A stretch of DNA of 64,000 nucleotides from contig CAVZIN010000007.1 of the NCBI GenBank assembly GCA_963775315.1, positions 1,674,001 to 1,738,000 on the forward strand, read 5' to 3'. A program made the translations under genes and the position numbers. Below the pieces are notes generated by a model. That model was not told the DNA's origin, made no database searches, and saw only the letters and a list, made by a program, of their open reading frames with translations. This DNA comes from CAWGHZ01 sp963775315 (GTDB lineage Bacteria; Pseudomonadota; Alphaproteobacteria; MPNO01; DASWLB01). This document shows, piece after piece, positions 50,004-58,353 of the stretch (position 1 is its first letter; each line of letters begins with the position of its first letter).

Positions 50004-50492
50004 TCAGCGCGCCTGAGGCGGTGCGCTTCCCGGATCGGCGAGCTCGGGTCGCACGAAGCGCGTTCCCGGGGACAGGTACACGCCCTGGCCGTGGGCGATG
50101 CCGAGTTCGAGGCTTTCGGCAATACGGTGCGCTCGGTCGATGAAATGGGCGGCCGCGGCGCGCGGGCACAGATCCCGCGCCGCGGCCTCGAACAAGGCAA
50201 GCCAGCGGTCGAAGTGGCGGGAATCGATGGGCAGCGCCGCGTGCTTGGCCATCGGCTGGCCGTGATAGCGACCGGACATCAACACGACCGACGACCAGAA
50301 GGCGCACATGCGGGCGAGATGCGGCTCCCAATCGGCGATCCGGGCATCGAAGATGGGCCCCAGCACGTCGTCTTCCCGCACCTTGGCGTAGAAGCCGTGG
50401 ACCAGCCGCTCGATCATCGGCTCGTCGATGCCCGTGGCCTCGACCAGCGCCGCGACGATCTCCGCCCGGCGGATTTCCATACTGTCCGACAT
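50004..50492 (-). CDS. Group 3 truncated haemoglobin
   Basis: 162 residues. The globin pattern of group 3: LVHGFYAKVREDDVLGPIF (distal Tyr35), HLARMCAFWSSVVLMSGRYHG (Trp and GRYxG), then MAKHAALPIDSRHFDRWLALF with proximal His93. These small cytoplasmic haem proteins are associated with microaerobic or nitrosative conditions. It has its own upstream region with a palindrome at 50519-50533. The C-terminal tail (about 25 residues, rich in Pro and Arg) is longer than usual. Confidence 0.88.
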   Translation of the reverse strand: MSDSMEIRRAEIVAALVEATGIDEPMIERLVHGFYAKVREDDVLGPIFDARIADWEPHLARMCAFWSSVVLMSGRYHGQPMAKHAALPIDSRHFDRWLALFEAAARDLCPRAAAAHFIDRAHRIAESLELGIAHGQGVYLSPGTRFVRPELADPGSAPPQAR

Positions 50493-50518
50493 GCCGAACC
50501 CCTAAATCGGTATCTCAT

Positions 50519-50533
50519 ATGCTGAAATAGCAT
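50519..50533. promoter_or_regulatory. Palindrome ATGCT-GAAAT-AGCAT upstream of the haemoglobin gene
   Basis: Exact 5-bp arms around GAAAT, 27 bp upstream of the haemoglobin start, in the only AT-rich spot of the region. It resembles, but does not match in spacing, NsrR-type nitric-oxide operators (ATGC-N9-GCAT; here ATGC-N7-GCAT). Confidence 0.35.
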
Positions 50534-50668
50534 CCCCGGCCGAGGTTTCAAAGGGGGTGAACGCGACGCGACGCGGCGGCGCGCTCCAGTGCAGGAGGCT
50601 GAACCATGGACATTTGTATTTAGACGGTATATTAGCGTGCTCTACACATTGAAAATGATGTTCTAAAC

Positions 50669-50911
50669 ATGCTTTCTGCGGCCCAGCTTCGCGCCGCCAG
50701 GGCTCTCGCGGGTCTCGATCAGCGCCAACTCGCCGAGGCGGCGGGCCTGTCCGTTCCGACCATCCAGCGCATGGAGGCGAGCGACGGCGTGATCCGCGGC
50801 AACGTGGACTCCCTGATGAAGCTGATCGCCGCGCTGGACGCGGCGGGCATCCTGCTGATCGCCGAAGGAACGACCAGTTCCGAGGGCGGGCGGGGCGTGC
50901 GGCTCAAGTGA
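50669..50911 (+). CDS. XRE-family helix-turn-helix protein
   Basis: 80 residues, a single Cro/C1-type HTH: LRAARALAGLDQRQLAEAAG then LSVPTIQRMEASDG, followed by a helix DSLMKLIAALDAAGILLIAE typical of small HTH-3 regulators with a strand that ends the domain. The final bases overlap the GTG of the hyfB-like gene (GTGA), so it is the first cistron of the membrane-complex operon. Autoregulation and control of that operon are likely. Low-GC spacer 50590-50668 upstream (TATATTAGCGTG, TCTACACATTG) is the probable promoter region. Confidence 0.85.
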   Translation: MLSAAQLRAARALAGLDQRQLAEAAGLSVPTIQRMEASDGVIRGNVDSLMKLIAALDAAGILLIAEGTTSSEGGRGVRLK

Positions 50912-52920
50912 CGAACCTGACCGTTGCGCTCGGCTGCGTGGCCGTCCTCCTCGCGCTCGCGGGGGGCGGGGTGGTGGCGGCCCGGATCCGCAGGGGCAGC
51001 GCCCTCGTCTATGGCGCCGCGCTGGCGGCGACATCGGTCGCGCTGGTTTCGGCCGGGACGCACCTGCTGGCGGGCGGCGTGCCGGTGCAGGCAACCCTGC
51101 CGCTCGGCCTGCCCTGGATCGGGATGCATTTCCGACTCGACGGGCTCTCCGCCTTCTTCCTGGTGGTGGTGAACCTGGGTGGGGCGTCGGCCTCGCTCTA
51201 CGGCATCGGCCACGCACGCCATGAGGACGCACCCGGGAGGGTGCTGCCCTTCTTCCCCGCCTTCCTCGCGGCGATGAACCTTGTGGTGCTGGCCGACGAC
51301 GCCTTCACCTTTCTGATGTCGTGGGAGTTCATGTCCCTCGCCTCGTGGGCGCTGGTGATGGCGCACCATCGCGATCCGCAGAATGCGCGCGCCGGCTTCG
51401 TGTATATCGTGATGGCGAGCTTTGGCACGCTCTGCCTGCTGCTCGCGTTCGGCCTGCTGGCCGGGCCGAGCGGCGCCTACGCGTTCGACGCGATGCGGAC
51501 GCACGCGCCGGGCCCCGTCCTTGCCGCCATCGCCCTCGGTCTTGTCGTGCTCGGCGCGGGATCGAAGGCGGGGCTGGTGCCGCTGCACGCCTGGCTGCCC
51601 CTCGCCCACCCGGCGGCCCCGAGCCACGCCTCGGCGCTGATGAGCGGGGTGATGACCAAGGTCGCGGTGTACGGCTTCGTCCGAATCGTCTTCGAGCTGC
51701 TGGGCACGCCCGCCTGGTGGTGGAGCTTCGCGATCCTGGCGCTCGCCGGCATCACCGCCGTGCTCGGCGTGCTCTACGCGCTGATGCAGCACGATTTGAA
51801 GCGGCTGCTCGCCTATCACACGGTCGAGAACATCGGAATCGTCTTCATCGGCCTCGGTCTCGCCCTCGCATTCCGCGCCAACCATGTCGACTGGGCGGCG
51901 GCGCTGGCGATGACGGCGGCGCTGTTCCACGTCCTCAACCATTCGCTGTTCAAGAGCCTGCTGTTCTACGGCGCGGGCGCCGTGCTGGCCGCGACTGGCG
52001 CGCGCGACATGGAGCGGCTCGGCGGGCTGATCCACCGCATGCCGCGCACCGCCTTCGCCTTCCTCGTCGGCTCCGCGGCGATCTCGGCCCTGCCGCCACT
52101 GAACGGCTTCGTGTCCGAATGGCTCACGTTCCAGTCGGTGCTGGTGAGCCCGATCCTGCCGCAATGGGGGCTGAAGTTCGCCGTGCCGGCGGTCGGCGCG
52201 GCGCTGGCGCTCTCGGCGGCGCTCGCCGCCACCTGCTTCGTCAAGGCGTTCGGGGTGAGCTTCCTGGGCCGGGCGCGGAGCGAAGAGGCCGCTTCGGCGC
52301 ACGAGGTGGACGGGTTCCAGCTCGCCGCCATGCTCGGGCTCGCCGCGCTCTGCCTTCTCGCCGGCATCCTGCCAGGCGCGGTGATCGACGCTCTGGCGCC
52401 GGCCGTACGTGCGGTGACGGGCGCCACCCTTCCCGCCCAGCTCGGCAATAGCTGGCTCGCGCTGGTGCCGATCGCCGAGGCGCGCAGCTCGTACGACGGG
52501 GCGATCGTCTTCCTGTTCATCGCGGCCTCGGCGGGGATGGCGGCCTGGGCGATCCACCGCTTCGCCAGCGGCAAGCTGCGCCGCGCACCGGCCTGGGACT
52601 GCGGCTTTCCGGACGCCTCGCCCGCGACGCAGTATTCCGCAACCAGCTTCGCCCAGCCGGTGCGGCGCGTGTTCGCGACGCTGCTGTTCGGCGCGCGCGA
52701 GCGGGTCACTATGCCTCCGCCCGGCGACATGACACCCGCGAGGCTCGAGGTGCGCCTCGCCGATCCAATCTGGGATGGGCTCTACGCGCCGGTCGCGCGC
52801 GGCATCGATTTCGCCGCCGAGCGGCTCAACCGGCTGCAGTTCCTTTCCATCCGGCGATACCTGACGCTGGTGTTCGCGTCGCTGATCACCCTCCTGTTGG
52901 TGCTCGCGATATGGCGCTGA
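50908..52920 (+). CDS. hyfB: HyfB/NuoL-like proton-translocating antiporter subunit
   Basis: 670 residues, about 16 membrane helices. The Mrp/Nuo antiporter core is clear: FLMSWEFMSLASWALVMAHH (glutamate in helix 5), AGSKAGLVPLHAWLPLAHPAAPSH (lysine and histidine), HDLKRLLAYHTVENIGIVFIGLG and NHSLFKSLLFYGAGAV (lysine). It is the HyfB/HycC type by its long C-terminal part (PAWDCGFPDASPATQYSAT). It pumps ions in energy-converting hydrogenases and relatives. Translation starts at a GTG overlapping the HTH gene stop; the end overlaps hyfC by ten bases. Confidence 0.87.
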   Translation: MTNLTVALGCVAVLLALAGGGVVAARIRRGSALVYGAALAATSVALVSAGTHLLAGGVPVQATLPLGLPWIGMHFRLDGLSAFFLVVVNLGGASASLYGIGHARHEDAPGRVLPFFPAFLAAMNLVVLADDAFTFLMSWEFMSLASWALVMAHHRDPQNARAGFVYIVMASFGTLCLLLAFGLLAGPSGAYAFDAMRTHAPGPVLAAIALGLVVLGAGSKAGLVPLHAWLPLAHPAAPSHASALMSGVMTKVAVYGFVRIVFELLGTPAWWWSFAILALAGITAVLGVLYALMQHDLKRLLAYHTVENIGIVFIGLGLALAFRANHVDWAAALAMTAALFHVLNHSLFKSLLFYGAGAVLAATGARDMERLGGLIHRMPRTAFAFLVGSAAISALPPLNGFVSEWLTFQSVLVSPILPQWGLKFAVPAVGAALALSAALAATCFVKAFGVSFLGRARSEEAASAHEVDGFQLAAMLGLAALCLLAGILPGAVIDALAPAVRAVTGATLPAQLGNSWLALVPIAEARSSYDGAIVFLFIAASAGMAAWAIHRFASGKLRRAPAWDCGFPDASPATQYSATSFAQPVRRVFATLLFGARERVTMPPPGDMTPARLEVRLADPIWDGLYAPVARGIDFAAERLNRLQFLSIRRYLTLVFASLITLLLVLAIWR

Positions 52921-53867
52921 TCGGCGAGCTTCTGGTCCAGGGCGCGCAGATGTTCGCGGTGATCGCCGTCGCGCCGCTGCTGGTGGGCGTGGTACGCAAG
53001 GTGAAGGCGCGCCTCACGCGACGGCGCGGCGCCTCGGTGATCCAGCCCTACCGCGATCTCGCCCGGCTGATGCGGAAGGAAGCGGTGGTGGCCGACGGCG
53101 CGTCCTGGCTGTTCCGCGCGGCACCCTATCTGATCTTCGCCTGCATCTGGGTCGCCGCGGCGCTGGTCCCGACCTTCGCCGCCGGGCTGATCTTCTCGTG
53201 GTCGGCGGACCTCATTGCGATTGTCGCGCTGCTCGGCAGCGCGCGCTTCGTGCTGGCGCTCGCCGGGCTCGACGTCGGCACGAGCTTCGGCGGCATCGGC
53301 TCGAGCCGCGAGATGACCATCGCTTCGCTCGCGGAGCCGGCGATGCTGATGATCGTGTTCACCCTGTCGCTGCTGGCGGGCACGACCCAGCTTTCCGACA
53401 TCGTCGCCTTCATGGCCGGGCACGGGGTAGGGCTTCGCGTCTCGCTGGGCCTCGCCCTCGTCGCCTTGATCATGGTGGCGATTGCCGAAAACGCGCGCAT
53501 CCCGGTCGACAACCCGGCGACGCATCTCGAGCTCACCATGGTTCACGAGGCGATGGTGCTGGAATATTCCGGCCGCCACCTGGCCATGATCGAGCTTGCC
53601 GCGGCGCTCAAGCTCACCCTCTACGTGTCGCTGATCGCGGCCATCTTCGCGCCGTGGGGCATGGCCAGGGCGGGTTCCGGCATAGATTCCTATCTCATGG
53701 GCGCGGTTGCCTCGCTCGCCAAGCTGGTTTGCGCCGCGGCGGCGCTCGGTCTCTTCGAGACGTCGATCGCCAAGATGCGCGTCTTCCGCGTGCCGGAGTT
53801 CATGGGTGCCGCGCTGATGCTCGGGCTTCTCGGCACCGTCCTGCTGTTCGTGTCGCGGAGCTTGTGA
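52911..53867 (+). CDS. hyfC: HyfC/NuoH-like membrane subunit
   Basis: 318 residues, eight helices. The conserved charged loops of the NuoH family are present: RRRGASVIQPYRDLARLMRK, FGGIGSSREMTIASLAEPAM, and ENARIPVDNPATHLELTMVHEAMVLEYSG (the E-rich loop that contacts the quinone/hydrogenase module), then AKMRVFRVPEFMG. It links the membrane arm to the soluble NuoB/NuoD-like subunits. Coupled at both ends (overlap with hyfB; TGATG with hyfE). Confidence 0.88.
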   Translation: MALIGELLVQGAQMFAVIAVAPLLVGVVRKVKARLTRRRGASVIQPYRDLARLMRKEAVVADGASWLFRAAPYLIFACIWVAAALVPTFAAGLIFSWSADLIAIVALLGSARFVLALAGLDVGTSFGGIGSSREMTIASLAEPAMLMIVFTLSLLAGTTQLSDIVAFMAGHGVGLRVSLGLALVALIMVAIAENARIPVDNPATHLELTMVHEAMVLEYSGRHLAMIELAAALKLTLYVSLIAAIFAPWGMARAGSGIDSYLMGAVASLAKLVCAAAALGLFETSIAKMRVFRVPEFMGAALMLGLLGTVLLFVSRSL

Positions 53868-54529
53868 TGGGTGCGCTCGCCTTCGACGTCTCACATCTTC
53901 TCGCCGGGTCGCTGGTGCTGGTGAGCTTCATGCTGCTCTACCAGGCGCGCATGTTCGGCCTGCTCGACGTGTTCGCGCTGCATGCGTTCGTGCTGGCGCT
54001 CGCGGTGGCGTGGCAGGCGCACGTGCAGGACGCGCCGCACCTATACGTCACCGCGGCCATCGCCCTCGTATTCAAGGGACTGGTCATCCCGATCGCGCTG
54101 CGCCGCATCGTGCGCCGGCTCGACATCCATCGCACCCTGGAGACGGTGGTCGGCATCGGCCCGACGATGCTTGCCGGGATGTCATTGGTCGCCCTTTCCA
54201 TCGTCGTGGTGCTGCCGGTCACCGCGGCCTCGACGAGCGTCGCGCGCGAGGATCTGGTGTTCGCCCTCTCTGTCGTGCTGCTCGGCCTCCTGATGATGAT
54301 CTCGCGGCGCAACGCGGTCGGGCAGGTGATCGGGTTCATGTCGCTGGAGAACGGGCTGATCCTTGCCGCGACCGGCGCGCGCGGCATGCCGCTGGTGGTT
54401 GAGATCAGCGTCGCCTTCTCCATTCTGATCGCCTTCATCGTGATCGGCATCTTCCTGTTCCGCATCCGCGAGCGGTTCGACACGGTGGATTTGCAGGCGC
54501 TCGATGCCTCGCGCGGAGAGCGCGCATGA
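53867..54529 (+). CDS. hyfE: HyfE/NuoK-like membrane subunit
   Basis: 220 residues, about six helices. The NuoK-like segment GFMSLENGLILAATGARGMPLVVEISVAF carries the buried glutamates expected for ion transfer. KGLVIPIALRRIVRRLDI and RRNAVGQV are the basic loops. The C-terminal FRIRERFDTVDLQALDASRG is typical of HyfE. It starts at the A shared with the hyfC stop (TGATG) and ends in ATGA with hyfF. Confidence 0.87.
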   Translation: MGALAFDVSHLLAGSLVLVSFMLLYQARMFGLLDVFALHAFVLALAVAWQAHVQDAPHLYVTAAIALVFKGLVIPIALRRIVRRLDIHRTLETVVGIGPTMLAGMSLVALSIVVVLPVTAASTSVAREDLVFALSVVLLGLLMMISRRNAVGQVIGFMSLENGLILAATGARGMPLVVEISVAFSILIAFIVIGIFLFRIRERFDTVDLQALDASRGERA

Positions 54530-55980
54530 CAGGCGCGGCGCTCGGCCTCGACCTTGTCCGGGCGGTTCTGCTGGTGCCGGCGGGCACGGCGGCGGTCGTT
54601 GCGTTGATCCCGTCCTACCGGGCCACGGCGAGGCTCAACGTCGCCGCCTCGCTCGTCACCTTCGCCGCCGCGTTCGCCTTGTTCTTCGTCCGGCCGGAGA
54701 CGACCCGCTTCCTGGTGGTCGACGAGGTGAACGTCGTGTTCATCGTGCTGAACACGTTCGTGGCCTTCACCACCAGCGTGTTCTCGGCGAGTTACGTCGC
54801 GCACGAGCTGGAGACGGGCCGGCTCACCCCGGCCTACCTCCGCTTCTATCATGCGATGTACCAGGTTCTGATCGGCGCGATGAACCTGGCGCTGGTCGCG
54901 AACAACGTCGGGCTGATGTGGGTGGCGGTCGAGGTCGCGACCCTCACCACCATCATGATGGTCGGCATCTACCGTACCGAGGCCGCGCTGGAAGCGGCCT
55001 GGAAGTATTTCATCCTGGGCAGCGTCGGCATCGGGCTCGCCCTGTTCGGCACCATCGTCGTCTATCTCGCGGCTCAGCCGTCGGTCGGCGCGGGACTCGA
55101 CGCAATGACCTGGACCGTGCTGGTGGAACGCTCGCGCGAATTCGATCCGGCGCTCCTGAACCTCGGATTCGTGTTCCTGCTGCTCGGCTACGGGACCAAG
55201 GTCGGGCTCGCGCCGCTGCATGCCTGGCTGCCCGATGCCCATGCCGAGGGTCCGACGCCGGTCTCGGCCGTACTGTCGGGCCTGCTGCTCAACGTCGCCC
55301 TGTTCGCGCTGCTGCGCTTCAAGATGATCATGGCCGGCAATCCGGGCGCGCTCGCACCAGGGCCGCTGATGGTGACGATGGGGCTCACTTCGCTCATCTT
55401 CGCGGCGTTCATGCTGTACCGCCGGCGCGACATCAAGCGGCTGTTTGCATACTCCTCCATCGAGCACATGGGCATCATCGCCTTCGCGTTCGGCATGGGC
55501 GGGCCGCTCGCCAACTTCGCCGGCCTGCTGCACATGACCATGCATTCGCTGACCAAGTCGGCGATCTTCTTCACGGTCGGGCGCATCGCCCAAGCCAAGG
55601 GCACCCAGCGCATTGCCGAGCTTCGCGGCCTTACCGAATCGCACCCTTCCCTCGGCTGGGCGCTGGTCGTGGGCGTCGTCGCCATCGCCGGCCTGCCGCC
55701 CCTCGGCGTGTTCATGAGCGAGTTCCTCGTGGTCTCGTCGACCTTCGCGCGCCAGCCGCTGCTCGCCGTCGTTCTGGTCGCGGGGCTCCTGATCGCGTTC
55801 GGCGCGCTGGCGCTCCGCACCCACCAGATGGCGTTCGGACCTCCCGAAGGCGCGACGGCCAAAATGCGCGCTACCAACCTGCCGAGCCTCGCCCACCTCG
55901 GCCTCGTCCTGATGGCGGGGGTCTACCTTCCGGGCCCGTTGGTCGCCTGGTTCCAGCACGTCGCGGGGCTGCTCGGATGA
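54526..55980 (+). CDS. hyfF: HyfF/NuoN-like antiporter subunit
   Basis: 484 residues, about 14 helices. Antiporter motifs: VGLMWVAVEVATLTTIMMVGI (glutamate), GTKVGLAPLHAWLPDAHAEG (lysine, histidine), RRRDIKRLFAYSSIEHMGIIAFAFG, MTMHSLTKSAIFFTVGRIAQ (lysine) and PPLGVFMSEFLVV. It is the second pump module beside HyfB. The start overlaps hyfE (ATGA) and its stop overlaps the large-subunit start (ATGA), so stoichiometric translation is enforced. Confidence 0.87.
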   Translation: MTGAALGLDLVRAVLLVPAGTAAVVALIPSYRATARLNVAASLVTFAAAFALFFVRPETTRFLVVDEVNVVFIVLNTFVAFTTSVFSASYVAHELETGRLTPAYLRFYHAMYQVLIGAMNLALVANNVGLMWVAVEVATLTTIMMVGIYRTEAALEAAWKYFILGSVGIGLALFGTIVVYLAAQPSVGAGLDAMTWTVLVERSREFDPALLNLGFVFLLLGYGTKVGLAPLHAWLPDAHAEGPTPVSAVLSGLLLNVALFALLRFKMIMAGNPGALAPGPLMVTMGLTSLIFAAFMLYRRRDIKRLFAYSSIEHMGIIAFAFGMGGPLANFAGLLHMTMHSLTKSAIFFTVGRIAQAKGTQRIAELRGLTESHPSLGWALVVGVVAIAGLPPLGVFMSEFLVVSSTFARQPLLAVVLVAGLLIAFGALALRTHQMAFGPPEGATAKMRATNLPSLAHLGLVLMAGVYLPGPLVAWFQHVAGLLG

Positions 55981-57410
55981 CCGGGTTTGAAGGGCTGCCT
56001 CTCGGCGCGCCGCGGGTCGGCATCGTCACTTGGGAGGCGGCGTGCCGCGGGCTCGCGGACGGGCGCTGGACCCTGCTCGGCCTTTGGGGCGACGGCAGCG
56101 TCGTGCGCCTCGCGATCGGCGACGATGCGACGGGCGCGCACGCGGTTCTCGCGCTCGACTGTCCCGGCGGCACCTTTCCGTCGGTTGGCCGCTGGCACGC
56201 CCCCGCGATCCGGCTGGAGCGCGCCGTGCGCGACCTCTGCGGCCTTGTGCCAACCGGCGCGCCCGACGCAAGGCCATGGCTCGACCACGGGGCGGACCCC
56301 CTCGCCTACAAATTCCTCCCCGCCGAGGGCGAGCACCTGCACCAGATCCCGGTGGGACCGGTCCACGCCGGCATCATCGAGCCCGGTCACTTCCGCTTCA
56401 CCGCCGGCGGCGAGACGGTCGTCCGGCTGGAGGCGCGGCTCGGCTACGTCCATAAGGGCGTCGAGGCGCTGATGGAAGGCGCCCCGCCCGACCGCGCCGC
56501 GCGGCTCGCCGGGCGCATCTCGGGCGATTCCACCGTCGCTTATGCCTGGGCCTTCGCCCGCGCATGGGAGGCGGCAACCGATACCGAGCCGCCGCCCCGG
56601 GCGGTGTGGCTTCGCGCCTTGATGGCCGAGCTCGAGCGCGTCGCCAATCATTTCGGCGACATCGGCGCGATCTGCAACGACGCGGCCTTCGCCCTGATCC
56701 ACGCCCACACCGGCGTGGCGCGCGAGGAAGTGCTGCGCGCTTCCGACCGCCTGTTCGGCCACCGGCTGATGATGGACCGGGTCGTGCCCGGCGGCGTCGT
56801 CGCCGATCCCACCGGGGGCGAATTGGTGGCACTGGAGCAGTCGATCCGCGGCTGGCGCAAGCGTCTCGCCGAGGTCGTCCGTGTGTACGACAACACCGTG
56901 TCGCTGCAGGATCGGACGGTCGGTACCGGCTTCCTGGAGCCCGAGCTGGCGGCCCGGTTCGGCGCCGGCGGCCATGTCGGCCGCGCCTCGGGCCGGGCAT
57001 TCGACTGCCGCAAGACTCCCGGCTACGCGCCCTACCCGATCCTCACCTTCTCGGTGCCGGTGCGCGAGGACGGCGACGTCAACGCGCGGGTCTGGATCCG
57101 CGTGCGCGAGATCGAGGAAAGCCTGACGCTGATCGAGCAGCTCGTCGCAGCCATGCCGGACGGCCCCACACGCGCCCGGCCATGCACGACGGGCCGCGGC
57201 GAGGGTCTGGCGCGCGTGGAGGCGTTCCGCGGCGACGTTCTGGTGTGGCTCCGGCTCGATGCCGACGGCAACATCGCCCGCTGCCATGCGCGCGATGCGT
57301 CCTGGTTCCAGTGGCCGCTGCTGGAGGCCGCGATCGAGGGCAACATCGTCGCCGACTTCCCGCTACTCAATAAATCGTTCAACTGCTCCTATTCGGGGCA
57401 CGACCTGTAG
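55977..57410 (+). CDS. HyfG/NuoD-like large subunit without NiFe ligands
   Basis: 477 residues. An N-terminal part (1-110) resembles a NuoC-like domain; 118-477 is the large-subunit fold (HQIPVGPVHAGIIEPGHFRF, RLGYVHKGVEALME, LMAELERVANHFGDIGAICND, FGHRLMMDRVVPGG). At 176-189 RLAGRISGDSTVAY replaces the hydrogenase motif R-[VI]-C-G-I-C, so neither N-terminal nickel cysteine exists. The C-terminus SFNCSYSGHDL replaces DPCxxC and has only C470. The NiFe centre cannot form. It is the mark of energy-converting hydrogenase-related (Ehr) complexes; the redox partner is unknown. No C-terminal protease tail follows. Confidence 0.85.
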   Translation: MTGFEGLPLGAPRVGIVTWEAACRGLADGRWTLLGLWGDGSVVRLAIGDDATGAHAVLALDCPGGTFPSVGRWHAPAIRLERAVRDLCGLVPTGAPDARPWLDHGADPLAYKFLPAEGEHLHQIPVGPVHAGIIEPGHFRFTAGGETVVRLEARLGYVHKGVEALMEGAPPDRAARLAGRISGDSTVAYAWAFARAWEAATDTEPPPRAVWLRALMAELERVANHFGDIGAICNDAAFALIHAHTGVAREEVLRASDRLFGHRLMMDRVVPGGVVADPTGGELVALEQSIRGWRKRLAEVVRVYDNTVSLQDRTVGTGFLEPELAARFGAGGHVGRASGRAFDCRKTPGYAPYPILTFSVPVREDGDVNARVWIRVREIEESLTLIEQLVAAMPDGPTRARPCTTGRGEGLARVEAFRGDVLVWLRLDADGNIARCHARDASWFQWPLLEAAIEGNIVADFPLLNKSFNCSYSGHDL

Positions 57411-57417
57411 GCCCGCC

Positions 57418-57954
57418 ATGCGGAGATTGTTCTGGCAGTCCGTTTCCCGCGCGCCGATGACCGAGGCGCCGCCAGCGCCCGATCGCGCCGCCCTCGCGGA
57501 GCTCGCGGGCCATCTCGATGCGGCGGCGCGGCGCCGGCTCGGCCGGTCCTTGTCGATCCGCGAGGTCGACGCCGGCTCGTGCAACGGCTGTGAGCTGGAA
57601 ATCCACGCGCTCAACAACGCGATCTACGACCTGGAGCGCTATGGCATCCGCTTCGTCGCCTCGCCGCGCCACGCCGACGTTCTGCTCGTCACAGGACCGG
57701 TTACGAAGAACATGCGCGAGGCCCTGGAGCGCACCTGGCGCGCGACGCCCGATCCCAAATGGGTGGTGGCGGTCGGCGAGTGCGCGGCGGCCGGCGGGAT
57801 TTTCGCCGGCGCGCCGGGCGTGGTCGGCGGCGTGCACAACGTCATACCGGTCGACCTGCACATACCAGGGTGTCCGCCCGCGCCCAGGGCGCTGCTCGCT
57901 GGCCTGCTCGCCCTTCTGGAAGGCGGCCGCGCGGCACCGCCGCCGCCCGCCTGA
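57418..57954 (+). CDS. hyfI: HyfI/NuoB-like [4Fe-4S] small subunit
   Basis: 178 residues. All four cysteines of the NuoB-type cluster are present: C55 and C58 (AGSCNGCELEI), C122 (VGECAAAGG) and C152 (IPGCPPAPRALL). The segment HNVIPVDLHIPGCPP is diagnostic. An unusual 45-residue N-terminal part (with a MRRLFWQ start) precedes the core. Unlike the large subunit, the small subunit looks fully competent for electron transfer. It is the last gene of the operon, eight bases after the large-subunit gene. Confidence 0.88.
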   Translation: MRRLFWQSVSRAPMTEAPPAPDRAALAELAGHLDAAARRRLGRSLSIREVDAGSCNGCELEIHALNNAIYDLERYGIRFVASPRHADVLLVTGPVTKNMREALERTWRATPDPKWVVAVGECAAAGGIFAGAPGVVGGVHNVIPVDLHIPGCPPAPRALLAGLLALLEGGRAAPPPPA

Positions 57955-57963
57955 CCCTTCGGG

Positions 57964-58173
57964 CTACTTCCCGCTGCGCGATGGCAAGGGCGCTGGCTGG
58001 CCCGATCGCCAGGCCGAGGTGCTCTTGCAGTGCGGGCAGATGCGCTCGCCGGCCCAGGCGCTGTCGAACTCGGTCTCGCAGCGCAGGCACTTGCGGCGCG
58101 TCCGCACGTGCGCCGGCCCATTGTCGGCGCCTTCGTCGGCGGTCTCGAAACGGTTGGGCGGAACGGGCATCAT
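57964..58173 (-). CDS. Small double-CxxC zinc-ribbon-like protein A
   Basis: 69 residues. RKCLRCETEFDSAWAGERIC is followed by PHCKST: a CxxC-x15-CxxC arrangement with the internal F-x-S-x-W-x-G-x-R-I-C signature. The N-terminal 25 residues and the C-terminal tail are Pro-rich and disordered-looking. It is paralogous to the next gene upstream and shares its ATGA overlap (58170-58173). Its stop lies 9 bp from the end of hyfI (convergent). The function is unknown; zinc binding is expected. Confidence 0.75.
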   Translation of the reverse strand: MMPVPPNRFETADEGADNGPAHVRTRRKCLRCETEFDSAWAGERICPHCKSTSAWRSGQPAPLPSRSGK

Positions 58174-58352
58174 TTGCGCGCCCGATCGACGGAGCCGGGC
58201 TCGCGGTCCTTGCGGCACTCGTCGCAGATGCGCGCCCCGGTCCAGCTGCTGACGAAGCGGCGTTTGCACACCAGACAGGTGCGATGCATCGCCTGCTGCG
58301 GCTCGTCCGGCGTCTGATCGTCCTGCGGCGCGCGAGCGGCAGGCTTCGTCAT
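58170..58352 (-). CDS. Small double-CxxC zinc-ribbon-like protein B
   Basis: 60 residues. HRTCLVCKRRFVSSWTGARI then CDECRKD repeats the motif of the downstream gene with the same spacing (CxxC, F-x-S-x-W-x-G-x-R-I-C, CxxC). The N-terminal APQDDQTPDEPQQ is disordered. It starts one base after the stop of the 98-residue gene, so three tiny genes form one operon. Tandem duplication of a zinc-binding miniprotein is inferred. Confidence 0.75.
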   Translation of the reverse strand: MTKPAARAPQDDQTPDEPQQAMHRTCLVCKRRFVSSWTGARICDECRKDREPGSVDRARK

Positions 58353-58353
58353 G

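Noticed and set aside
50519..50533. Canonical NsrR operator upstream of the globin
   Set aside because: Half-site spacing is N7 rather than N9, so it is listed only as an unassigned palindrome.
55977..57954. Interpretation as an active [NiFe]-hydrogenase
   Set aside because: Both cysteine motifs needed for nickel are absent in the large subunit, although the small subunit is intact.
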